A stretch of 64,000 nucleotides of DNA from the NCBI RefSeq assembly GCF_900230285.1, contig NZ_OCNK01000003.1, positions 310,001-374,000 of the forward strand, read 5' to 3'. Both the position numbers and the translations under genes were made by a program. Shown here piece by piece: positions 1-8,881 of this stretch (position 1 is its first letter; each line of letters starts with the position of its first letter). Below the pieces are notes generated by a model, which made no database searches, was not told the origin of the DNA, and saw only the letters and a program-made list of their open reading frames with translations. The DNA comes from Blastococcus haudaquaticus. GTDB taxonomy: Bacteria > Actinomycetota > Actinomycetes > Mycobacteriales > Geodermatophilaceae.

Positions 1-264
1 GCCCGCGTGCTGGAGCTGTTCGACGAACTGCAGCGCGAGCACGGGTTCGCCTGCTTGTTCATCAGCCACGACCTCGCCGTCGTCGACCTGCTGGCCGACC
101 GGATCGCAGTCCTCTACAAGGGACAGCTCGTCGAGGAGGGCACCGGCGCCGAGGTGCTCGGGGCGCCGCAGCACCCCTACACCCAGCGGCTCCTGGCCTC
201 GCTGCCCGTGCCGGATCCCGACGAGCAGGCCCGCCGGCGCGGCGTCTGGGAGTCGCTGCGCTAG
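1..264 (+). CDS. Oligopeptide/dipeptide ABC transporter ATP-binding protein, C-terminal fragment
   Basis: The gene enters from the left edge, so only about 87 C-terminal residues are seen. They include the switch histidine of the H-loop (ISHDL, around residue 22 of the visible part). They also include the HPYTQRLLASLPVPDP-type motif that marks the C-terminal extension of Opp/Dpp (nickel/peptide) ATPases. The protein would energise import of peptides or similar solutes at the inner face of the membrane. Walker A, signature and Walker B lie outside the window, so the substrate cannot be named. The gene ends two bases before the convergent Rieske gene and no terminator is seen between them. Confidence 0.85.
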   Translation, partial: ARVLELFDELQREHGFACLFISHDLAVVDLLADRIAVLYKGQLVEEGTGAEVLGAPQHPYTQRLLASLPVPDPDEQARRRGVWESLR

Positions 265-265
265 C

Positions 266-640
266 TCATTCCAGGACGACGTCGTCGCCCTGGCGGGTCG
301 CGCGGCGCACGCGCAGCCGCGCGATCCGGCCCAGGAGCTGCACGACCTGCGAGTAGACCGGCGTCGGGCCGTGGTAGCCGAGGAATCCCCGGGGACCCTC
401 GACCATCTCGCCGGTGCGCACGTCGTAGCGGCTCTGGTGCCACGGGCAGACCAGGCACCCGTCGGCGTCGATGCTGCCCTCGGAGAGGTCGGCGAGCTGG
501 TGCCGGCACCGGCGCGACACCGCGAAGTACCGGTCCTCGCCGGCGCCGTCCGCACCACGGTTGCCGACCGCCCAGTCCCCGGCGCGGCGCACCGTTCCGG
601 GCGGCACGTCGGCGGCGGGCAGGCGATCGGGTTCGCTCAC
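266..640 (-). CDS. Rieske [2Fe-2S] domain protein
   Basis: A 124-residue soluble protein. The two Rieske ligand boxes are visible as C45-R-H47 and C65-P-W-H68, which would hold a 2Fe-2S cluster through two Cys and two His. There is no catalytic domain, signal peptide or membrane segment, so it resembles a stand-alone Rieske ferredoxin of the ring-hydroxylating dioxygenase type. The GTG start at 640 is chosen because AGGAGG lies five bases upstream; an ATG at 676 is further out and lacks such a site. It is divergent from the TPM gene across a 53-bp gap. The redox partner is unknown. Confidence 0.85.
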   Translation of the reverse strand: MSEPDRLPAADVPPGTVRRAGDWAVGNRGADGAGEDRYFAVSRRCRHQLADLSEGSIDADGCLVCPWHQSRYDVRTGEMVEGPRGFLGYHGPTPVYSQVVQLLGRIARLRVRRATRQGDDVVLE

Positions 641-693
641 AGGTCCTCCTGGATAGGGTCGGCACCCGATCCTCACCCATCCCGGAGGTCCCC

Positions 694-2691
694 GTGCGCC
701 GGCTGTCCGTCGTCCTCGGGCTGCTGACGCTGCTCACCCTGCTCGGCGGCCCCGCGACCGCCGTCGACCCCCTCCGCCTCGACGAGCGGATCACCGACGA
801 CGCCGGCGTCCTCGGCGGCTCCCGTGGCGAGGTCGAGGACGCGATCGAGGAGCTCGAGTCGGCCGAGGGCGTCCAGCTCTACGTCGTCCTCGTCGACAGC
901 TTCGACGGGCTCGGCGGCCAGGAGTGGGCCGACGCCACCGCCCGGGTCTCCCAGCTCGGCCGCGACGAGGTCGTGTTCGCCGTCGCCGTGCAGGACCGCG
1001 CCTACGGCTACTCCGTCGACGAGGAGTTCCGGCTCGACGCCGCGGAGGTCGACCGCCTCGTGGCCGACGACGTCGAGCCCCGGCTCGCCGACGACGACTG
1101 GTCCGGTGCGGTGGTCGCGCTGGCCGACGGGCTCGGCGGCGGGGGTGGTGGCGGCTCGACGGCCCTGTGGGTGGTCGGTGGCGTCGCCGTCGTCGGCGGG
1201 GGTGCGTGGCTGGCGACGCGGTCGCGCCGGCGGAAGCCGGCCACGGCGCCGCCCAGCGGCCCGCCCGACCCGCACGCCGGGGTGCCGACCGAGCAGCTGC
1301 AGTTCCAGGCCAGCAGCGCCCTGCTGGAGCTGGACGAGGCGGTGCAGTCCTCGCAGCTGGACCTGGACTTCGCCCGCAACCAGTACGGCCCCGAGGCGGT
1401 GACCGGCTTCGACGAGGCACTCGCGCAGTCGCGGGCCGACCTGGCGCGCGCCTTCACCATCCGCCAGCAGCTCGACGACGAGACGGACGAGGACGACCCC
1501 ACCCGGCGCCGGATGCTCACCGAGCTCCTCGCCCTCGTCGAGGCCGGGGACGCGCGGCTGGACGACCAGGCCGAGGCGTTCGAGGAGCTGCGCGACCTCG
1601 AGCGGACGGCGCCGCAGGTCCTCGACGCGCTGGGCCCCCGGATCGCCGACCTGACCGGCCGCCTCCCCGCCGCGGAGGCCCGCCTCGCCGACCTCGCCGG
1701 CCGCTACGCCGACACCGCGCTGACGCCGGTCGCCGGCAACGTGCCCGAGGCGCGGGCCCGCCTGGCCGCGGCCGAGCAGGAGATCGCCGAGGCGCGGGCC
1801 GAGCTGGCGGCGGGGAAGCCGGGCGACGCCGTCACCGACGTCCGGGCCGCCGAGGACGCCGTCGCGCAGACCACCACCCTCCTGGACGCCGTCGACCGGC
1901 TCGCCGCCGACCTGGCCGCCGCCGCGGGCAGGGTGACCGCCGCGCGGACGGAGACGGAGAAGGACCTCGCCGAGGCGCGCGCCCTGGTCGGCGCCGGCGA
2001 CCGCACCGGCCTCGAGCCGCAGGTCGCGCGGGCGGAGGCGGCCCTGACCGCGGCCGACGCGGCGTCCTCGGGCGAGCGGCCCGACCCGCTCGCCGCCCTG
2101 CGCCTGCTGGAGGAGGCCGACACCGCGCTGGAGCAGGCGCTCGGTCCGGCGCGCGACGCCCAGGCGGCGGCGCGCCGGGCGACCGCGGCGCTGGAGGCGG
2201 CGCTGCTGACCGCCCGCTCGGCGATCGGCTCGGCGAGCGACTTCATCAGCACGCGGCGGGGCGCGGTCGGTGCGGACGCGCGCACCCGGCTGGCGGAGGC
2301 CCAGCGGCACCTCGACGTCGCCGTGGGAACGGCCGGCACCGACCCGGTGTCCGCCCTCCGTGAGGCGCAGCAGGCGACGTCCCTGGCGCAGCAGGCCACC
2401 GACCTCGCGACCAACGACCTGTCCGCCTGGTCCTCCGGCCGGGGCGGGTACGCGCCGGGAGGGTTCGGCGGTGGCTACCCCAGCCGCGGCGGCGGCGTGG
2501 ACCTGGGCAGCCTGGTTCTCGGCAGCATCCTGTCCGGGGGCGGGTCGGGCGGCGGTTACCGCAGCGGTGGGTACGGCGGCAGCCGGCGGCGCTCCAGCGG
2601 CGGGTTCGGCGGCGGCCGGTCGAGCGCGGGGCGCCGCTCCAGCGGAGGCCGCTCGGGTGGCGGCCGGCGCGGTGGAGGCGGACGCTTCTGA
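694..2691 (+). CDS. TPM-domain membrane protein with coiled coil and Gly-rich tail (copy 1)
   Basis: A 665-residue protein. It has a signal peptide (about 1-23), a TPM domain (about 30-148), a short Gly run, one membrane segment (about 156-173), and a long Ala/Glu/Arg-rich helical region likely to form coiled coils (about 200-580). It ends in a Gly/Ser/Arg-rich low-complexity tail (about 585-665). TPM domains (PF04536) are extracytoplasmic and have been linked to phosphatase activity or photosystem repair in other organisms; the role in actinobacteria is not established. GTG start with GGAGG six bases upstream. The next gene is a paralogue with the same architecture, indicating tandem duplication. 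Confidence 0.85.
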   Translation: MRRLSVVLGLLTLLTLLGGPATAVDPLRLDERITDDAGVLGGSRGEVEDAIEELESAEGVQLYVVLVDSFDGLGGQEWADATARVSQLGRDEVVFAVAVQDRAYGYSVDEEFRLDAAEVDRLVADDVEPRLADDDWSGAVVALADGLGGGGGGGSTALWVVGGVAVVGGGAWLATRSRRRKPATAPPSGPPDPHAGVPTEQLQFQASSALLELDEAVQSSQLDLDFARNQYGPEAVTGFDEALAQSRADLARAFTIRQQLDDETDEDDPTRRRMLTELLALVEAGDARLDDQAEAFEELRDLERTAPQVLDALGPRIADLTGRLPAAEARLADLAGRYADTALTPVAGNVPEARARLAAAEQEIAEARAELAAGKPGDAVTDVRAAEDAVAQTTTLLDAVDRLAADLAAAAGRVTAARTETEKDLAEARALVGAGDRTGLEPQVARAEAALTAADAASSGERPDPLAALRLLEEADTALEQALGPARDAQAAARRATAALEAALLTARSAIGSASDFISTRRGAVGADARTRLAEAQRHLDVAVGTAGTDPVSALREAQQATSLAQQATDLATNDLSAWSSGRGGYAPGGFGGGYPSRGGGVDLGSLVLGSILSGGGSGGGYRSGGYGGSRRRSSGGFGGGRSSAGRRSSGGRSGGGRRGGGGRF

Positions 2692-2803
2692 TCCGGAGCG
2701 CGGTCGGAGCCCGGCAGGGTCGCCGGGAACTCCGACGCGCTCCCAGGCGTGCCTACAGTCCGGGCGGCCTGACACGGTCGCCCCCGTTCGAAAGAGGTTC
2801 CCC

Positions 2804-4852
2804 GTGCGCCGGCTGACCATCGTGGCGCCCCTCGCGGCCGCCCTGCTCGTGGGCGGCGCCGCACCCGCCCTCGCCGAGCCGCCCAGCGGCGTCACCGGTC
2901 AGGTCAGCGACCAGGCCGACGTCCTGGACGCCGGCGAGGAGGCCGACGTCCTCCGGGAGCTGGAGTCGCTCGGCTCCGACACCGGTACCGAGACCTATGT
3001 CGTCTACGTGGACACCTTCGACGGCGTCGACCGGGTCGAGTGGGCCGAGACCACCGCGCGGCAGAGCGGGCTGGAGTCCGACGACGTGCTGATGGCCGTC
3101 GCCGTCGACGACCGCCTGTACGCGGTGGCCCCAGGAGCCGACGTCGACCGCGGTGAGCTGCAGGACGTGCTCGGCGGCGACGTCGAACCGCTGCTCTCCC
3201 AGGGCGACTGGGCCGGTGCCTCGGTGGCGCTCGCCGAGGGGCTCTCCGGCGGTGGCGGCGAATCGGCCGCGGCGACCGGCGCGTCCGGCGGTGGCGGCGG
3301 TGGCGCCCTGTTCGTCGTCCTGCTGCTGTTCGCGCTCGCCGGTGGCGCCTACTGGGCCGTCCGGCGGCGCAACCGCCGCCCCGCGCTCGCCGGCCAGGCT
3401 CCCCAGCAGCTCTCGGCCCCGGACCCGCACGCCGGCACCCCGACCGACAAGCTCAACTTCCGGGCCAGCAGCGAGCTGCTGGACCTGGACGAGAAGGTGC
3501 GCAGCGCGCAGGTCAACCTCGACTACGCGCGGTCCCACTTCGGCGAGCAGGCGGTGCCCGGGCTGGCCGAGGCGCTCGCGGAGTCGCGGTCGGAGCTGGC
3601 GCGGGCCTTCACCATCCGCCAGGAGCTCGACGACGAGATCCCCGAGGACGAGCCGACCCAGCGGGTCATGCTCACCGAGCTGCTCGCCCTCACCGGCGCC
3701 GCGGGCGGCCGGCTGGAGGCCCAGGAGAAGGCCATCGACGCCCTGCGCGAGCAGGAGCGGACGGTTCCGCAGGCGGTCGAGGCGCTGCAGCAGCGGATCG
3801 ACGACCTGCGGGGCCGGCTGCCCGAGGAACAGCGCCGGCTCGCCGGCCTGCAGGACCGGTATGCCGCCGCCACGGTGGCGCCGGTCGTGCAGAACGTCGC
3901 CGAGGCCGACGTGCGGCTGGCCGCGGCCGCCCAGGAGCTGGAGCTGGCCCGCGCCGACCAGGCCGAGGGGCTCACCGGTCGCTCGGTCGGCCGGCTGCGG
4001 GGTGCGGAGAACGCCGTCGGCCAGAGCGCGACCCTGCTCGACGCGATCTCCCGGCTGAGCACCGACCTCGGGGCGGCCGAGCAGCGCATCCCCGCGGCGC
4101 GCGCCGACATCGAGGAGGACCTCGCCGAGGCCCGGTCGCTGCTGCAGTCCGGCAGTCGCGCCGACCTGCGCTCGCGGATCGCCCGTGCCGAGGCGGCCCT
4201 GTCCGGCGCCGAGGAGGCGTTCCGCCCGCGGGACGGCGGACGGCCCGACCCGCTCGGGGCGCTGCGCCGGCTGGAGGAGGCCGACGCCGCGCTGGAGGAG
4301 GCCCTCCGGACCGCGCGCGACGAGCAGACCCGCGCGCGCCGGGCCGAGGAGTCACTCGGCCAGGCCATGCTCACCGCCCGGTCGACCGTGGCCGCGGCCG
4401 GCGACTTCATCAGCACGCGGCGCGGCGCGGTCGGGAGCACCGCCCGCACGCGGCTGGCGGAGGCCGAGCGGCACCTGGACGCGGCCGAGTCCCTGGCGCG
4501 CAGTGACCCGGCGGAGGCGCTCGCGGAGGCGCAGGCCGCGGACCGGCTCGCGCAGTACGCGCTGCAGGTCGCGGAGGCCGACGTCCAGCAGTGGTCGCAG
4601 CAGAACCAGTACGGCGGGTACGGCGGCTACGGGGGCGGCGGCTACGGCGGCGGCGGCTACGGGGGATACGGGCGCCAGCGCGGCGGCATCGGCCCGGTCG
4701 GCGCCGGTCTGGGCGGACTGCTGCTCGGCGGGCTCATCTTCGGCGGCGGAGGGGGCGACGGCGGCGGCGACTGGAACGCCGGGGACTTCGGCGGCGGGGG
4801 CGGCGACTTCGGGGGCGGCTTCGGCGGCGACTTCGGCGGCGGCGACTTCTGA
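2804..4852 (+). CDS. TPM-domain membrane protein with coiled coil and Gly-rich tail (copy 2)
   Basis: A 682-residue paralogue of the preceding gene. It has a signal peptide with an ALAEPP-type cleavage region (to about 26), a TPM domain, a Gly linker, a membrane segment (about 168-186), a helical region, and a tail rich in GGYGG and GGDFGG units (about 600-682). Both copies contain the motif DFISTRRGAVG before the last helix, a likely family signature. The reading frame is open far upstream, but the start is placed at GTG 2804 because the signal peptide begins there (VRRLTIVAPL, matching the copy 1 start) with AAAGAGG upstream. A TACAGT -10-like hexamer at 2752 suggests its own promoter in the 112-bp gap. 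Confidence 0.85.
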   Translation: MRRLTIVAPLAAALLVGGAAPALAEPPSGVTGQVSDQADVLDAGEEADVLRELESLGSDTGTETYVVYVDTFDGVDRVEWAETTARQSGLESDDVLMAVAVDDRLYAVAPGADVDRGELQDVLGGDVEPLLSQGDWAGASVALAEGLSGGGGESAAATGASGGGGGGALFVVLLLFALAGGAYWAVRRRNRRPALAGQAPQQLSAPDPHAGTPTDKLNFRASSELLDLDEKVRSAQVNLDYARSHFGEQAVPGLAEALAESRSELARAFTIRQELDDEIPEDEPTQRVMLTELLALTGAAGGRLEAQEKAIDALREQERTVPQAVEALQQRIDDLRGRLPEEQRRLAGLQDRYAAATVAPVVQNVAEADVRLAAAAQELELARADQAEGLTGRSVGRLRGAENAVGQSATLLDAISRLSTDLGAAEQRIPAARADIEEDLAEARSLLQSGSRADLRSRIARAEAALSGAEEAFRPRDGGRPDPLGALRRLEEADAALEEALRTARDEQTRARRAEESLGQAMLTARSTVAAAGDFISTRRGAVGSTARTRLAEAERHLDAAESLARSDPAEALAEAQAADRLAQYALQVAEADVQQWSQQNQYGGYGGYGGGGYGGGGYGGYGRQRGGIGPVGAGLGGLLLGGLIFGGGGGDGGGDWNAGDFGGGGGDFGGGFGGDFGGGDF

Positions 4853-4859
4853 GCCCTGC

Positions 4860-4876
4860 GCCCCGCGCTGCGGGGC
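4860..4876 (+). terminator. Compact GC hairpin after the TPM pair
   Basis: GCCCCGC and GCGGGGC flank a 3-nt loop immediately after the stop of the second TPM gene. There is no T-run, as is usual for terminators in GC-rich actinobacteria. It probably ends the TPM transcript before the VOC gene. Confidence 0.5.
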
Positions 4877-4936
4877 CTGGGAACTGTCGGAGCCCGGTGG
4901 CAGCGTGACCCCCCTCACACCCGTGGAGGAGGAGCG

Positions 4937-5710
4937 ATGCCCACCCGAGACACCCCCTGGCCCGACGGCACCCCCTGCTGGGTCGACGTCGGCACGCCCG
5001 ACATGGACGGCGCGAAGGCGTTCTACTCCGCGCTGTTCGGCTGGGAGTACGTCGGCGGCGATGCGGAGTTCGGGGGTTACAGCAGCGCGCAGCTCGACGG
5101 CCGGATGGTCGCCGGCCTCGGACCGCAGCAGGACCCCGACGATCCCACCCGCTGGACGACGTACTTCGCCGCGTCCGACGCGGCCGCCGGCGCCGAGCGC
5201 ATCCGGGCGGCCGGCGGCCGGGTGCTCGTCGAGCCGATGGAGGTCGGCCCGATGGGCACGATGGTCATCGCCCTCGACCCGCAGGGGAATCCGTTCGGTC
5301 TCTGGCAGGCCGGGATGCACACCGGCTACCAGATCCACAACGAGCCGGGAGCCCTGGCCTGGAACGAGGCGATGGTCGACGACACGTCGGGGGCGAAGCA
5401 GTTCTACACCGCCGTCTTCGGGTTCGGCTTCGACCAGCTGGGCGCCGAGGACGGCGCCGGCACGGACTACGCCACCTTCAGCACGGGCGGGAACCCGCTG
5501 GGCGGGCTGGCCGCGTCGGATCCGAGCATGCCCACGGGCTGGCTGACCTGCTTCGCGGTGGGTGCCACCGACGACACCGTGGCGCTCGTCGAGGCGAAGG
5601 GCGGGAAGGTGGTCACGCCGCCCGAGGACACGCCGTTCGGCCGGTTCGCCGTCGTCGAGGACCCGTGGGGGGCATCGTTCGAGGTCCTCCAGGACACGAC
5701 GTCGGGGTAG
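4937..5710 (+). CDS. VOC family protein with two glyoxalase-like domains
   Basis: A 257-residue protein made of two consecutive VOC (glyoxalase/bleomycin-resistance) units, about 11-118 and 137-253. Each opens with the typical strand and helix (VDVGTPDMDGAKAFYSALFG, then the similar NEAMVDDTSGAKQFYTAVFG). Double-VOC proteins of this length are common in actinobacteria, often with unknown substrate. ATG start with GGAGGAGGAG seven bases upstream. It ends six bases before the convergent pirin gene. Family membership is secure, the reaction is not. Confidence 0.85.
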   Translation: MPTRDTPWPDGTPCWVDVGTPDMDGAKAFYSALFGWEYVGGDAEFGGYSSAQLDGRMVAGLGPQQDPDDPTRWTTYFAASDAAAGAERIRAAGGRVLVEPMEVGPMGTMVIALDPQGNPFGLWQAGMHTGYQIHNEPGALAWNEAMVDDTSGAKQFYTAVFGFGFDQLGAEDGAGTDYATFSTGGNPLGGLAASDPSMPTGWLTCFAVGATDDTVALVEAKGGKVVTPPEDTPFGRFAVVEDPWGASFEVLQDTTSG

Positions 5711-5716
5711 CCCCGT

Positions 5717-6685
5717 TCAGCGCACGCGGCCCCGGGCCTTGAGCGGCAGCGCGGGCAGGGAGGGGGCGGACAGCCGGTCGCCGTCGAAGCCCTCGACGAC
5801 ACCGAAGCGCTCGTCCTCGGCGTTCCAGAGGTCGGCGTACTCGACGATCTCCTCACCCGACCGGCCGACGAAGTTCCACCACATGACCAGTTGCTCCTCG
5901 AACGGCTCTCCGCCGAGGAGCAGCAGGCTCGCGGCCTCCTCGGCCCGGAGCCGCACGGTCCGCCGGCCGGTGCCCAGGTAGAGCATCGAGCCGTGCGCGA
6001 CCGGGGCGCCCTCGACCGTCGCCGAGCCGCCGGCGGCCAGCACCGCGTACTCGAAGTCCGGCTCCAGGGGCAGCTCGACGTCGGCGCCGGCGGTCAGCGT
6101 CAGGTCGGCGCCGACCAGCGGGCTGTAGGCGGTGCCGGGCGAGGTGGCGTCGCCGACCGAGCCCATGAGCACCGTCGTCGTCAGGCCGTCGGAGGTGAAG
6201 CCGGGGAGGGTGGCGTGGTGCTCGAAGTGCGGCGCCACCTCGCGGTGCGCGTCGGGGAGCGCGACCCAGAGCTGCGCGCCGTGCAGGTAGCGCGGGTGCA
6301 CGGCCGGCGACTGCTCGGCGTGCGCGATGCCGTGCCCCGCGGTCATGAGCGCCAGCTGCCCGGGGCCGAACACCACGTCGCTGCCGACCGAGTCGCGGTG
6401 GTGGACCTCGCCCTGCAGCAGCCAGGAGACCGTCTGCAGCCCGGTGTGCGGGTGCGGGGCGACCTGCATGCCCGGCGAGCTGGTGACGTCGTCCGGGCCG
6501 TAGTGGTCCACGAACGCCCAGGCACCGACCATCCGGCGCCCGAGCGTGGGCAGCAGCCGCCGGACGCGGGTGCTCTCGCCCAGCAGCACCTCCTTGCCGG
6601 GCAGCAGGTCCAGGACCGGGCCGGCGGGCGTCGCCTCGAGGCCGCCCATCTCGCGGGCGGCCGGGCGGCGGTCGAGGTTGCTCAT
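5717..6685 (-). CDS. Pirin family protein (A)
   Basis: A 322-residue bicupin. The N-terminal cupin carries the pirin metal-binding histidines (PHPHTGLQT, then GEVHHRD and TAGHGIAHAE). The C-terminal pirin_C domain covers about 190-300. Pirins are iron-containing cupins; some act as quercetinases and others as redox sensors or coregulators. The start at ATG 6685 is chosen because GGAAGGAA lies six bases upstream; an in-frame ATG at 6727 lacks a site. It lies downstream of a second pirin in the same direction with a 49-bp gap, so the two may be co-transcribed. Confidence 0.9.
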   Translation of the reverse strand: MSNLDRRPAAREMGGLEATPAGPVLDLLPGKEVLLGESTRVRRLLPTLGRRMVGAWAFVDHYGPDDVTSSPGMQVAPHPHTGLQTVSWLLQGEVHHRDSVGSDVVFGPGQLALMTAGHGIAHAEQSPAVHPRYLHGAQLWVALPDAHREVAPHFEHHATLPGFTSDGLTTTVLMGSVGDATSPGTAYSPLVGADLTLTAGADVELPLEPDFEYAVLAAGGSATVEGAPVAHGSMLYLGTGRRTVRLRAEEAASLLLLGGEPFEEQLVMWWNFVGRSGEEIVEYADLWNAEDERFGVVEGFDGDRLSAPSLPALPLKARGRVR

Positions 6686-6734
6686 GCTCGTTCCTTCCCC
6701 GGCCCGGAGGGGGCCCATAGTGGCCACAAAGGTC

Positions 6735-7739
6735 CTACGAGACCTGACCAGTCTCGCCCCGGACGTCGGCGTGCGGAATGCGCCGGCCGTAACTGGCCGG
6801 GATGGAACCGAGCCGGCCCGCCTGGTGGTCGGTGAACGCGTCCATGACCTCCTGGCGGGTGTTCATGACGAACGGCCCGTACATGGCGATGGGCTCGCGG
6901 ATCGGGGCGCCGCCGAGGACGACGACGTCGAGCGCGGGGGTGCGCGACTCCTGGTGCACCGCGCCGTTGATGGTCACCGTGTCGCCGGGGCCGAGGACGG
7001 CGAGCTGCCCGGTGCGGACCGGGGCGCCGTCGATGCCGACCGAGCCGGTGCCGGACAGCACGTAGACGAGGGCGTTGAAGTCGCGGTTCCACGGCAGGTC
7101 CAGGGTGGCGCCGGGGGAGACGGTGGCGTGCACCATCGCCATCGGCGTGTAGGTGGACCCGGGCCCCGTGTGCCCCGCGACGTCGCCGGCGATCACCCGG
7201 AGGAAGGCGCCGGCGTCCGGGCTGGCCAGCAGCACGGACTCGTCGGCGCGCAGGTCCTGGTAGCGCGGCTCGACCCACTTCTGGGCGCGCGGCAGGTTCA
7301 CCCACAGCTGCAGGCCGTGGAAGAGCCCACCGCTGACGACGAGGTGCTCCGGCGGGCGCTCGATGTGCAGCACGCCGCCCCCTGCGGTCATCCACTGCGT
7401 GTCGCCGTTGCTGATCGTGCCGCCGCCCCCGTGGGAGTCGGCGTGCTCGAAGGTGCCGTCGATGATGTAGGTGACGGTCTCGAAACCGCGGTGCGGGTGC
7501 CACGACGTGCCCTTGGGCTCGCCCGGCGCGTACTCGACCTCGCCCATCTGGTCCATGTGGATGAACGGGTCGAGGTCGCGGAGGTCGACGCCCGCGAAGG
7601 CGCGGCGCACCGGGAAGCCCTCGCCCTCCAAGCCCGACGGCGCGGTGGTGACCGAGCGGGTGCGGCGGCGCACCGTTCCGGGTGCGGGCACGGGGACGCG
7701 GGCCAGGGTGGTGGTGTCCTCGACGGTCACGGCAGGCAT
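6735..7739 (-). CDS. Pirin family protein (B)
   Basis: A 334-residue bicupin, a divergent relative of pirin A. Metal-ligand region WHPHRGFET then EHADSHGG and TAGGGVLHIE; pirin_C follows in the second half. The reading frame continues upstream to 8306 but that part is an antisense shadow of the MTHFR-like gene. The start is ATG 7739 with GAGGAGG eight bases upstream. An inverted repeat GTTGA-N4-TCAAC sits 13 bases above the start codon. This is a likely repressor site, plausibly for a MarR/TetR-type redox or quinone sensor encoded elsewhere. Confidence 0.9.
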   Translation of the reverse strand: MPAVTVEDTTTLARVPVPAPGTVRRRTRSVTTAPSGLEGEGFPVRRAFAGVDLRDLDPFIHMDQMGEVEYAPGEPKGTSWHPHRGFETVTYIIDGTFEHADSHGGGGTISNGDTQWMTAGGGVLHIERPPEHLVVSGGLFHGLQLWVNLPRAQKWVEPRYQDLRADESVLLASPDAGAFLRVIAGDVAGHTGPGSTYTPMAMVHATVSPGATLDLPWNRDFNALVYVLSGTGSVGIDGAPVRTGQLAVLGPGDTVTINGAVHQESRTPALDVVVLGGAPIREPIAMYGPFVMNTRQEVMDAFTDHQAGRLGSIPASYGRRIPHADVRGETGQVS

Positions 7740-7752
7740 GCCGGCCTCCTCG

Positions 7753-7766
7753 GTTGAGTGTTCAAC
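7753..7766. promoter_or_regulatory. Inverted repeat GTTGA-N4-TCAAC before pirin B
   Basis: A 14-bp perfect-arm dyad lies between the ribosome binding site of pirin B and the start of the divergent MTHFR-like gene, so it could control either or both. Pirin and quinone-stress genes often lie behind MarR- or TetR-type dyads. No such regulator is encoded next to it here, so assignment to a family is a guess. Confidence 0.45.
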
Positions 7767-7795
7767 TAGTGGCACCGTAACCGCCCCGGGCGTCG

Positions 7796-8881
7796 ATGTC
7801 TTCCCCCTCTGCGCCGGTGCGCGTTTCGGCGGACCGGGCAGGGGCAGGACTCCCGACGATGGAGCCCGAGTCGTCCGCCGCCGGCCGGCTCGGCTGCCCG
7901 AAGCGCATGGTGTTCGGTCCGTGCGGCGGGGTCCGCGACGACGGCCGGTGCGAGCTCGCCGAGCACCGCTGCGTGTTCCTGGACGAGCCCCTGGTCCGCT
8001 GGCCCGGGCCGGCCGTCGAACCACCACCGCCCACCGGCCTCCTGGAACGGGCGCAGCACGGCCCCGTGGTGCTGGCCGACCTCTCCGTGCCCCCGTTCGA
8101 CGCCGCCGCCGTCCGCCGGGTGGTGTCGGTCCTCGGTCCGCAGTCGGACGGGCTGCTGCTGGGGGAACACGCCAACCGCCCCGACTTCCCCCCGACCATG
8201 CTCGCCGCGGAGGCCCTCGCCGCGGGCGGCCGGCTCTGGACGACGCTGGCCTGCCGCGATCGCAACCGCGTCGTCCTCGAGCAGGAGCTGGCCGGCCTCG
8301 CCGCACTCGGCGTCGACGGGGTCCTCTGCGTCACCGGCGACGGTCGCGGACCCGGCGTCCGGCCCGGCGTCAGCCAGGTGTTCGACCTCGACGGCGTGCG
8401 GCTGGCCGCGCTGGCCGCCGGGCACGGGCTGCAGGTCGCCGTCCCCGAGTCGCCGGAGGCACCACCGGTGGACCTGCGGCCCGCTCGGGTGGCGGAGAAG
8501 CAGCGGGCCGGTGCCCAGTTGTGCGTGCTCAACCACGTGCGCAGCCCGGCACGGGTGGCCGCGTTCGTCGTCGCCGCCCGGGCCGCCGGGGCGACCCTGC
8601 CCTTCGTCGCCGGCGTCGCCGTCTACACCGACGAGCGCTCCGCGCGGGTGCTGCAGCACTTCCCCGGCCTGCACCTCGACGACGCCGTGGTCGAGGCGGT
8701 GCTGGCCGCGCCCGATCCGCGGGAGGCCGGCATCGCCGCCGCGGTGGAGGAGGGCCGCGCGCTGCTGGCGGTCCCCGGGGTCGTCGGCGTGAACCTGTCC
8801 GGGATGGGCTCGGGCAGGGGTGAGGACGACGGCGCACGGATCAAGGCCGAGGTCGCCGAACGGATGAGAGAGGCAGCATGA
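7796..8881 (+). CDS. Methylenetetrahydrofolate reductase-like protein with N-terminal Cys-cluster domain
   Basis: A 361-residue protein. An N-terminal block with four cysteines (C34, C43, C52, C59, around the motif CPKRMVFGPCGG) matches the MTHFR_C/MetV-type zinc or Fe-S domain. It is followed by a MetF-like TIM-barrel region (about 85-350, with ACRDRNR and GVLCVTGDG segments). In most systems this Cys domain is a separate MetV subunit or lies at the other end, so the fusion order is notable. The expected reaction is CH2-THF to CH3-THF or a related folate step. ATG 7796 has no clear ribosome binding site; ATG 7859 just before the Cys domain is an alternative. It overlaps the downstream methyltransferase by ATGA. 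Confidence 0.75.
   Translation: MSSPSAPVRVSADRAGAGLPTMEPESSAAGRLGCPKRMVFGPCGGVRDDGRCELAEHRCVFLDEPLVRWPGPAVEPPPPTGLLERAQHGPVVLADLSVPPFDAAAVRRVVSVLGPQSDGLLLGEHANRPDFPPTMLAAEALAAGGRLWTTLACRDRNRVVLEQELAGLAALGVDGVLCVTGDGRGPGVRPGVSQVFDLDGVRLAALAAGHGLQVAVPESPEAPPVDLRPARVAEKQRAGAQLCVLNHVRSPARVAAFVVAARAAGATLPFVAGVAVYTDERSARVLQHFPGLHLDDAVVEAVLAAPDPREAGIAAAVEEGRALLAVPGVVGVNLSGMGSGRGEDDGARIKAEVAERMREAA

Noticed and set aside
2270-2803. Upstream extension of the second TPM protein
   Set aside because: It overlaps the first TPM gene out of frame, and the signal peptide starts at GTG 2804.
673-2895. Long open frame on the minus strand opposite the first TPM gene
   Set aside because: High GC keeps antisense frames open. 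Composition is Arg/Gly/Ala without domain signatures, while the + strand has signal peptide, TPM domain and membrane helix.
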